A stretch of DNA of 5,385 bases, from NCBI GenBank assembly GCA_003452695.1, contig DMNP01000055.1, positions 1-5,385 on the forward strand. The letters run 5' to 3'. Each line of letters opens with the position of its first letter. Within the stretch, counting starts at the first letter, position 1. Under the pieces are notes generated by a model. It saw nothing but the letters and a program-made list of their open reading frames with translations, was not told where the DNA came from and did no database searches. Source of the DNA: Eggerthellaceae bacterium (lineage in GTDB: Bacteria; Actinomycetota; Coriobacteriia; Coriobacteriales; Eggerthellaceae). Made by a program: the position numbers and the translations under genes. Shown piece after piece: positions 1-4,152 of this stretch.

Positions 1-260
1 ACCTGGATGGCGCTGAAGAGCTCGGGTACGCGCTGGGCTTCGTCTATGACGAGGCGCGCCGGTCGCTCTCGGATGAAGCCGACGGGGTCGGCGAGAGCGA
101 GGTTTCGCGTCGCCTCGTCTTCGAGGTTGACGTACTCGTAGTCGGAGAAGACATGCTGCACAAGCGTGGACTTGCCGCTCTGGCGCGGGCCAGTCACGGA
201 CACGACGGGAAACCAGCCAGCGTTGTCTTTCACGAAAGACGAGATCGTCCTTTCAATCAT
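1..260 (-). CDS. AAA ATPase of the DUF4143 family, N-terminal part (runs off the left edge)
   Basis: This is the first 86 codons of a P-loop ATPase; the remainder lies outside the window. The Walker A motif GPRQSGKST is at residues 24-32 and the Walker B motif RLVIDEAQ at about 69-76, followed by VPEL. This spacing and wording are typical of the N-terminal AAA_14 domain of ATPases that carry a C-terminal DUF4143 domain, whose cellular role is largely unknown. The ATG at 258-260 is supported by GGAG at 266-269, five bases upstream. It is a different subtype from the ATPase at 861-2096, which has GVRRCGKS, so the two are unlikely to be a recent duplication. The C-terminal DUF4143 half is inferred, not seen. 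The gene appears to be transcribed alone, with repeats in its upstream region (290-344). Confidence 0.88.
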   Translation of the reverse strand, partial: MIERTISSFVKDNAGWFPVVSVTGPRQSGKSTLVQHVFSDYEYVNLEDEATRNLALADPVGFIRERPARLVIDEAQRVPELFSAIQ

Positions 261-289
261 GCTCACTCCATTCTGGCAAGTACCATGAA

Positions 290-344
290 CCATAATTGCC
301 ATTCAAAATATACCATGATTGCAAAGTAACAAACCCCATAATTG
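290..344. repeat. Three CCATRATTG direct repeats with a 23-bp period
   Basis: The 9-mer CCATAATTG occurs at 290-298 and 336-344, and CCATGATTG at 313-321. The start positions 290, 313 and 336 are exactly 23 bp apart. The spacers between them are not alike, so this is not a simple tandem duplication. A related TACCATGA also repeats at 281-288 and 311-318. The cluster lies 30-84 bp upstream of the start codon of the left-edge ATPase, read on the minus strand as CAATYATGG. The likeliest reading is an operator array for a regulator that binds on nearly the same face of the helix at each copy. That function is inference. I see no convincing -35/-10 pair here. Confidence 0.5.
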
Positions 345-370
345 ATAAATGGTTCTCACAGACTGCGCGA

Positions 371-568
371 TCACCTTTGCCTACAAGCTCCGACGTCCGT
401 GATCACCCTGCGTACATAAACATCGGGATTCTCACCCGTTTGAGCCTTCAGCGCCAAGTCTCTGGCACCATTTGTCCAGGATTTGTCCACAGACGAGTCG
501 CATACCGGCAGATATGCGCTAAACAAGTCTCCCACCTGCGGAAATGTAACGTTGATTAGAACCATCAT
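371..568 (-). CDS. Possible small hypothetical protein, 65 residues
   Basis: I do not recognise this protein. From the ATG at 566-568 the ORF gives a 65-residue product beginning MMVLINVTFPQVGDLFSAY, with no signal peptide or membrane segment. The frame is open further upstream to a TTG at 671-673 (100 residues in all), but that TTG has no ribosome binding site. The ATG at 566-568 has AGAGG at 576-580, seven bases away, so it is the better start. The sequence has a protein-like mix of residues and no low-complexity shadow character, but no motif supports a function. It could be a real small gene, the end of a decayed gene, or chance. Confidence 0.28.
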   Translation of the reverse strand: MMVLINVTFPQVGDLFSAYLPVCDSSVDKSWTNGARDLALKAQTGENPDVYVRRVITDVGACRQR

Positions 569-589
569 CTTTTCGCCTCTGTTGAGTGG

Positions 590-671
590 GAGTGATTTCC
601 GCACATTATTGTGATGTTCTACTAGATCATTTAACGTGTATCCCAGTGATTCAGGAGCATAGAAATCACTC
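590..671. repeat. Spaced inverted repeat GAGTGATTTC / GAAATCACTC
   Basis: The 10-mer at 590-599 is the exact reverse complement of the 10-mer at 662-671, with 62 bases between. A second, 8-bp pair (TCCCAGTG at 641-648 and CACTGGGA at 689-696) interleaves with it, so the two pairings cannot form one simple hairpin together. There are no direct repeats or transposase remains around them that would mark a small mobile element. Function is unknown. Confidence 0.3.
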
Positions 672-762
672 AATGTGAACCATTAAACCACTGGGAATCT
701 TCCGCTACGGGTGGTTCTCCAAGTGCAGTTTTGACGACTTGCTCACGATAATGTGCCGCAAT

Positions 763-810
763 GCCCGGAGCCGTGGATTCTCGCCATCGCGAGGGTCCAC
801 GGCTCCGGGC
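763..810. terminator. Strong GC-rich hairpin, possible U-less terminator
   Basis: A perfect 15-bp stem (GCCCGGAGCCGTGGA at 763-777 with its complement at 796-810) is capped by a TT/GG mismatch and a further 5-bp stem (CTCGC 780-784, GCGAG 789-793) with a four-base loop. It starts 50 bases beyond the stop codon of the minus-strand ATPase (861-2096). No T-run follows on either strand, so it is not a canonical intrinsic terminator. Actinobacteria often use such U-less stem-loops to end transcripts, and that is the inferred role. A repeated palindromic element is the alternative; copies elsewhere in the genome would show it. Confidence 0.5.
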
Positions 811-860
811 CATCTATCCGAAGACCATCAGAAGAAAAATCCGGTCGTCAGAAGGCTCTG

Positions 861-2096
861 CTACAGTTCCAAGCTATCAGGATCGAGCAGAAATTGTTTG
901 ACGCCCATTGTGACGATACCGTTGTCGTCGCGAGATGCCTTTTGGCTGCCTCCGACCACGATGATCTTCTTAAACGAGTCGGGCACGCTGATGAGCGGGC
1001 GTTCTTCCTGCGCACGCTTTTCTTCGTCGGGCAGCACGAAGGCGCTTTGAACATAGTAGCGCCTGCTGCCCTCGTTGGCGACGAAGTCTATTTCAACCTG
1101 CTTGCGGTCATCCCCCTTGCGGATTTCCACGATGCCGACGTCCACAGAGTAACCGCGCGCGACGAGCTCGTTGTAGATGACGTTCTCCATGATGTGGGTG
1201 GACTCCTGCTGGCGGAAGTTCAACCTCGCGTTCCTCAGCCCCACATCCTCGAAATAGTACTTGAGTGGGCCTCCGATGTGCTTGCGCCCCTTCACGTTGT
1301 AGCGTTTCGCCTTCCTGATCAGGAAGGCATCCTCGAAGTAGTCCAGATACTTCCTTATGGTAGGGGCAGACAGGGTAACCCCCTTCACGGTCTTGAACGT
1401 CTTCTCGAGCTTGTCTGGGTTGGTGAGCGAACCGGTTGCAGACGCGATGACGTCCACGAGCTCTCCTAGCTCGTCGACGTTTCTCACGTCATGCCGGTCG
1501 ACGACGTCGCGGAGGTACACTTCCTCGAATAGGCCTTGGAGGTATGAGGCCTTATCCCGGTCGTTGCCGAGCGTCGCTGCATAAGGCATGCCTCCGTAGG
1601 TCATGTAGTCGTTCCAGTCGTCGTCCCAGTCGCGGCCCATCGCCGAATGGTATTCGGCGAACGAAAGCGGATGCACGCGCACCTGGTCGCCCCGGCCCCG
1701 GAATTCGGTGATGATGTCACTGGAGAGGAACTTCGAGTTGCTGCCCGTTACGTAGACGTCCAGGTTCGGGATGTGGAGGAAGCCCAGCAGCACATCCTCG
1801 AACTCGGGCATGAGTTGGACCTCATCGATCATCACGTAGTGCTGGCCTTCTCCTATCCTCTCGCGGACGTATGCATCGCATGCGTCCGGGTCGCGCAGCG
1901 CCTTGTTCTTGCGGTCGTCCAGCTGGACGTCGATGATGCGCTCGCGGGGAATGCCACTTTCGAGCAGGTGCTCCATGAACAGCTCGAAGAGCAGGTACGA
2001 CTTGCCGCATCTGCGCACGCCGGTGACGACTTTCACCATGCCGTTGTGCTTGCGCGCTATCAGCATGTCAAGATAGAAATCCCGCCTTATTCTCAT
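861..2096 (-). CDS. AAA ATPase with C-terminal DUF4143 domain, complete
   Basis: This is a 411-residue P-loop ATPase of the AAA_14 plus DUF4143 architecture, at the usual full length. Visible motifs are Walker A GVRRCGKS at residues 26-33, Walker B YVMIDEVQ at 87-94, a sensor-like VTGSNSKFLSS at 116-126, and FRGRG at 132-136, which may supply the arginine finger. A linker follows (LFEEVYLRDVVDR, 189-201). The DUF4143 region at about 200-355 ends in a nuclease-like fold pattern: E304 and E310 in MENVIYNEL, EIDFV at 335-339, and Q350 where restriction-type nucleases have the second acidic residue. Nuclease activity is not established for this family. Members are common as solitary, variable genes in bacteria and archaea, and their job is unclear. 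The ATG at 2094-2096 has AGGGGG at 2101-2106. The gene is monocistronic, with its own promoter at 2144-2173 and a possible terminator at 763-810. Confidence 0.93.
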   Translation of the reverse strand: MRIRRDFYLDMLIARKHNGMVKVVTGVRRCGKSYLLFELFMEHLLESGIPRERIIDVQLDDRKNKALRDPDACDAYVRERIGEGQHYVMIDEVQLMPEFEDVLLGFLHIPNLDVYVTGSNSKFLSSDIITEFRGRGDQVRVHPLSFAEYHSAMGRDWDDDWNDYMTYGGMPYAATLGNDRDKASYLQGLFEEVYLRDVVDRHDVRNVDELGELVDVIASATGSLTNPDKLEKTFKTVKGVTLSAPTIRKYLDYFEDAFLIRKAKRYNVKGRKHIGGPLKYYFEDVGLRNARLNFRQQESTHIMENVIYNELVARGYSVDVGIVEIRKGDDRKQVEIDFVANEGSRRYYVQSAFVLPDEEKRAQEERPLISVPDSFKKIIVVGGSQKASRDDNGIVTMGVKQFLLDPDSLEL

Positions 2097-2110
2097 GCAT
2101 CCCCCTGTTT

Positions 2111-2143
2111 ACGGAATTTTCCGTTACGGCGATTTTCGAAAAT
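2111..2143. promoter_or_regulatory. Two palindromes in the ATPase leader, candidate operator
   Basis: ACGGAA-TT-TTCCGT (2111-2124) and the perfect 12-bp palindrome ATTTTCGAAAAT (2132-2143) lie between the -10 box and the ribosome binding site of the ATPase at 861-2096. The expected transcription start falls at about 2137, inside the second palindrome. A short CCGT-T-ACGG dyad (2121-2129) overlaps the first, and a second TTCCGT sits at 2154-2159, so the -10 box is flanked by related half-sites. A repressor site over the start point is the natural reading, and ATPase autoregulation or a separate repressor are both possible. This is inference. Confidence 0.5.
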
Positions 2144-2173
2144 ATTATATGGCTTCCGTGCCGCGTTTGTCAT
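2144..2173 (-). promoter_or_regulatory. Sigma-70 type promoter of the AAA/DUF4143 ATPase
   Basis: Read on the minus strand, the -35 box ATGACA (2168-2173, one mismatch to consensus) and a perfect -10 box TATAAT (2144-2149) are separated by 18 bp. The start codon is about 40 bases downstream of the predicted start point, leaving a short leader with palindromes. Confidence 0.7.
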
Positions 2174-2177
2174 TCAG

Positions 2178-2381
2178 ATGTGCGTTGTATTTGCAACTGG
2201 CCTGATACTCACCATGATGTTTCGGTATCCTTGTTCTGGCGCTTGCGTCCCTGCATATCGTGCGAGTCTTTATGGAATTGAGCGCGTGGGTGCTCTGGTT
2301 ATAGAGCCGATTCGGAGCACTATGCCGATGCTGCTGTACGGCATAGGCTGCTTGCTAATCTGCCGTGCGCTGTACCGGTGA
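2178..2381 (+). pseudogene. Broken small membrane protein with two compensating frameshifts
   Basis: No single frame gives a sensible protein here, but a path through two frames does. Frame A from the ATG at 2178 gives the hydrophobic MCVVFATGLILTMM. The next frame, from 2221, gives FGILVLALASLHIVRVF and then MELSAWVLWL, ending in a stop at 2302-2304. Frame A then resumes with IEPIRSTMPMLLYGIG, CLLICRALYR and a stop at 2379-2381. Removing one T near 2218-2220 and adding one base near 2300 would join them into a protein of about 67 residues with two or three membrane helices. No ribosome binding site is seen before 2178. The family is not recognised. The alternative is that the uninterrupted frame A is translated as it stands, but its middle part is much less membrane-like than the shifted frame. 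Confidence 0.45.
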
Positions 2382-2389
2382 AGGCTGCT

Positions 2390-2578
2390 CTATGACGGCA
2401 AGGCGGCAATGACGGCCTCATCGAAATCTCCGTCTCTCAATCGCTCCACGAACTCCCATTCGCCATCCCTGAATAGCAAGCGGAGCTCTTGCAGCTCGAC
2501 GTCTCGCCCCGTCACGGACAAAGTTGCGTACCGGTCGCTTCTCCTGTCCTTGTCCAATACGAATACCGTATCGCGTTC
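2390..2578 (-). pseudogene. C-terminal remnant of a possible AAA_25/RepA-like helicase ATPase
   Basis: The minus strand is open for 62 codons ending at the TAG at 2390-2392. The residues look strongly coding: DTVFVLDKDRRSDRYATL, then SVTGRDVELQELRLLF and GEWEFVERL. An in-frame TAG at 2579-2581 lies just upstream and the only possible start is an internal TTG, so this is the tail of a gene whose front is gone. The GRDVE...LRLLF...W pattern resembles the C-terminal end of RepA/AAA_25 hexameric helicase-like ATPases of phages and integrated elements. That assignment is from memory and moderate at best. The piece lies tail-to-tail with the broken membrane gene and head-to-head with the DUF4238-like fragment, so it is out of its original context. 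Confidence 0.5.
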
Positions 2579-2583
2579 CTATA

Positions 2584-2994
2584 AGCAGCATTCTGTTTGA
2601 AAAATGGCTGTACGACGAGGACGATTCTTACGAGCGTGCATTGTCGACAATGGAATCACAATGGAGCGCATCTCTTAACAGCTTGCTTGGTGAAATAAAC
2701 GGCGCCACGAAACTCGAAACATTTGACCTGATGGATCTTCCTCACGTTCTGTCTTTTATTTCATTCAGCGAAGTTCGTACATCGAAGAGAATCAGTGGCC
2801 AAAAGTTTTTATTGCGCAACATGATCGAAGACATTCGTCAACGTGTAGGCGAAGATGCGTTCAACGAAATTCCCATGTTCCAAGATGTCGATTTGGATTA
2901 CATGCCAACGCAAATCAACCTTGAAATGGGAATAAAGCGCTGGTTCTATACCGTGCTGCGTCTTATTACAGTACAGATGCGTTTCCGCAGGTAG
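2584..2994 (+). pseudogene. DUF4238-like protein fragment, truncated at both ends
   Basis: About 137 codons are open to the TAG at 2992-2994. The segment LFEKWLYDEDDSYERAL, followed by LPHVLSFISFSEVRTSKR, resembles the middle of DUF4238 proteins: an E-rich helix, then a hydrophobic helix ending in an RT-x-R stretch. DUF4238 function is unknown, though members are often found in accessory and defence-rich regions. The usual N-terminal HYVPxxYL-type start is missing, because the upstream bases belong to the minus-strand remnant ending at 2578. The C-terminal region with the expected SDxPV motif is also absent. No ribosome binding site or convincing start is present at the left end. The frame stays open further left (to 2524), but there it is only antisense to the other remnant. 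Confidence 0.5.
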
Positions 2995-3205
2995 TAAGCC
3001 GATTGTACACGACGGCGCACTACGACTCACGACGGCATAAACGGACCGAATCGCGTCTGTTGCTGATTTTTCGCTGACGTCGGCCTCGCTCAACTGGGCG
3101 TCGCTGCAGTTTACAAGTCGCGATGTCTGTCGTTCATCTGTCGCATAGCTTTTCCGTAGAGTGTGGGCGCACCATCCTGCTCGGCGCCTTTTGGCACAGG
3201 CTCGT

Positions 3206-3703
3206 TTACAGCCTTGCGGCCATCATGCCGGTTTCGGCTATTTCGCGAAACCCGAACTTGCCGTAGAAGCTTTCGAGCTCCGGGGTTAGCGGGTCGACGA
3301 CGAGGACCTTCGCGCCGATGTTGTCGGCAACGAACCGCGCCCTAATTAGCGCATCCTGCAGCAGGGCGCTTCCAAGCCCTTGGCCACGGTAGGCGTCATC
3401 GACGGCGAGCATGCCCAACAAGATGGCGGGAATATCGTCAGGGGTGTTGCGCGTTACCCAGCTTGCCGATACGGCAGCGCGGCGCAGAGAATAAGCGGAG
3501 AGCGTGTAGAAGCCCGCTACGCGGCCTGCGGGCCCATCGTCGAACACGGGGCGCGCAACGTATACCACAGCGGTTCCGCGCTGCTTCGCCTTGGCTGCAT
3601 ATCTCGAGACCCAACCGTCGATGGGCTCGGCGCCGCTGCAAAAACCGGAGAAAATGGTAGAATCCGAGGGCTGCTCCGGCTTCGTGAACCCCGCTAAACC
3701 CAT
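3206..3703 (-). CDS. GNAT acetyltransferase toxin, TacT-like
   Basis: This 165-residue protein is the toxin of a type II toxin-antitoxin pair. Known TacT/AtaT/ItaT relatives acetylate the amino group of aminoacyl-tRNAs with acetyl-CoA and so stop translation. The N-terminal SGFCSGAEPIDGWVSRYA (19-36) matches the family's F-x-SG-x4-D-x-W pattern. The acetyl-CoA loop is RGQGLGSALL at 106-115. FYGKFGF at 146-152 carries Y147, at the position of the catalytic tyrosine in TacT. All key elements are present, so the enzyme should be active. The start is the ATG at 3701-3703, with AGGA at 3711-3714 seven bases before it. The frame is open further upstream but only inside the antitoxin gene. It overlaps the antitoxin by 10 bases, which suggests coupled translation. 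The tRNA target cannot be read from the sequence. Confidence 0.92.
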   Translation of the reverse strand: MGLAGFTKPEQPSDSTIFSGFCSGAEPIDGWVSRYAAKAKQRGTAVVYVARPVFDDGPAGRVAGFYTLSAYSLRRAAVSASWVTRNTPDDIPAILLGMLAVDDAYRGQGLGSALLQDALIRARFVADNIGAKVLVVDPLTPELESFYGKFGFREIAETGMMAARL

Positions 3704-3975
3704 GTCGGATTCCTGTCGATGAGCTCTTGAAGCTCGTCGGGGACGGGATTGTCGAGCATGTCGCAAACCTGAGCGAACGCCTCGTCGGTAAGGTAGAGCG
3801 TGCGCGCTGCCGCGATGTCGCGCTCGGCAGCCGCATCGAGGTTGGCCAGCGTCCACTGCGACACGGTCTGGCCGTTGATGGCCGCGGCTCGCTCGTAGGC
3901 AGACTTACGGCTTGGCTCTACGCGCAAATCGAACCGCATGCTCTTGGTCTCGTTTTCCAGAATCGCAATCGGCAT
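3694..3975 (-). CDS. DUF1778 ribbon-helix-helix antitoxin, TacA-like
   Basis: This 93-residue antitoxin, first in the operon, should bind and neutralise the GNAT toxin encoded just downstream. Residues 11-50 form the ribbon-helix-helix DNA-binding part: the strand KSMRFDLRVEP, then helices around SAYERAAAINGQTVSQWTLANLDAAA. The C-terminal part contains LYLTDEAFAQVCDMLDNPVP (60-79), the family's toxin-gripping segment, which wraps the acetyltransferase near its acetyl-CoA site. Length and layout are normal for DUF1778. The ATG at 3973-3975 has AAGGGG at 3981-3986, five bases away. The TAG at 3694-3696 lies inside the toxin gene. Ribbon-helix-helix antitoxins repress their own promoter, often more strongly with toxin bound, and the inverted repeat at 4008-4039 fits this. 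Confidence 0.92.
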   Translation of the reverse strand: MPIAILENETKSMRFDLRVEPSRKSAYERAAAINGQTVSQWTLANLDAAAERDIAAARTLYLTDEAFAQVCDMLDNPVPDELQELIDRNPTWV

Positions 3976-4007
3976 GTCCGCCCCTTCATCGAGTCAGATT
4001 TCTTATA

Positions 4008-4039
4008 GATTGTACAGCATATTGGCGTACATATCAATC
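4008..4039 (-). promoter_or_regulatory. Toxin-antitoxin promoter with overlapping operator dyad
   Basis: On the minus strand, TTGATA (4032-4037) and TACAAT (4009-4014) are separated by the ideal 17 bp; each box has one mismatch to sigma-70 consensus. The same bases hold an inverted repeat: GATTGTAC (4008-4015) facing GTAC-ATAT-CAATC (4027-4039), with TGTAC/GTACA as perfect inner arms 11 bp apart. A repressor on these half-sites would cover both promoter boxes. Binding by the DUF1778 antitoxin is inferred from how TacAT-type operons are known to work. The predicted start point is about 4002, giving a leader of roughly 27 bases before the antitoxin ATG. Confidence 0.7.
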
Positions 4040-4097
4040 CAAAGCTCCCCGAACGAAAAATCACCTTGCGTGGTGCGACAATAATTCCGAAAAATGC

Positions 4098-4128
4098 TTG
4101 CTCGTCACGCGGCGTGACGTTGCATGAT
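4098..4128 (+). promoter_or_regulatory. MerR-type promoter with 19-bp spacer and central dyad
   Basis: TTGCTC (4098-4103) and CATGAT (4123-4128) are separated by 19 bp. Within this stretch lies the dyad CGTCACGC-G-GCGTGACG (4103-4119; 8-bp perfect arms, one-base centre). Promoters controlled by MerR proteins are known for over-long 19-20 bp spacers with the operator inside, which the regulator untwists to activate. The boxes are weak (three and four of six consensus bases), as expected for an activator-dependent promoter. The start point would be near 4135, directly at the ribosome binding site. The dyad is certain; the box assignment is inference. Confidence 0.6.
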
Positions 4129-4134
4129 GCACCT

Positions 4135-4149
4135 AGAAAGGAGGTGATC
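4135..4149 (+). promoter_or_regulatory. Extended ribosome binding site of the MerR gene
   Basis: AGAAAGGAGGTGATC is a 15-base perfect complement of the usual 3' tail of 16S rRNA in Actinobacteria and Firmicutes (GATCACCTCCTTTCT). AGGAGG at 4139-4144 stands eight bases before the ATG at 4153. This fixes the start codon and rules out the in-frame ATG at 4066. Confidence 0.85.
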
Positions 4150-4152
4150 TCC

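Larger units (their letters stand above)
261..860. other. AT-rich 600-base stretch between the two ATPases, no confident gene
   Basis: This interval holds the three repeats upstream of the left ATPase (290-344), one possible small ORF (371-568, minus), two inverted-repeat pairs (590-599 with 662-671, and 641-648 with 689-696) and a GC-rich hairpin (763-810). It is visibly more AT-rich than the neighbouring genes, especially 290-360 and 600-690. The short minus-strand ORFs in 569-813 are not recognisable and lack ribosome binding sites. The stretch could be decayed or acquired DNA. I see no tRNA, transposase or integrase signature in it. Confidence 0.5.

Noticed and set aside
670..813. Minus-strand 47-codon ORF whose TGA overlaps a TTG that could start a 100-codon ORF (371-673)
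   Set aside because: The TTGA overlap looks like coupling, but the ORF has no ribosome binding site, its first third is simply the 763-810 hairpin, and the residues match nothing I know.
753..1469. Long plus-strand ORF of 238 codons
   Set aside because: It is antisense to the well-supported ATPase at 861-2096; long shadow frames are expected opposite GC-rich genes, and no motif or ribosome binding site supports it.
1647..2177. Plus-strand open frame leading into the membrane remnant
   Set aside because: This part is antisense to the ATPase; only the portion after 2178 has an independent, membrane-like character.
2809..3093. Minus-strand 94-codon ORF
   Set aside because: Two thirds of it is antisense to the DUF4238-like fragment, and the rest shows no motif or ribosome binding site.
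3704..3856. Upstream extension of the acetyltransferase frame to 216 residues
   Set aside because: The extra 51 residues lie inside the antitoxin gene in another frame and are arginine-rich shadow sequence; the ATG at 3701-3703 has its own ribosome binding site.
4066..4152. Earlier in-frame ATG for the MerR protein
   Set aside because: The added 29 residues would run through the promoter dyad and the extended ribosome binding site, which clearly serves the ATG at 4153.
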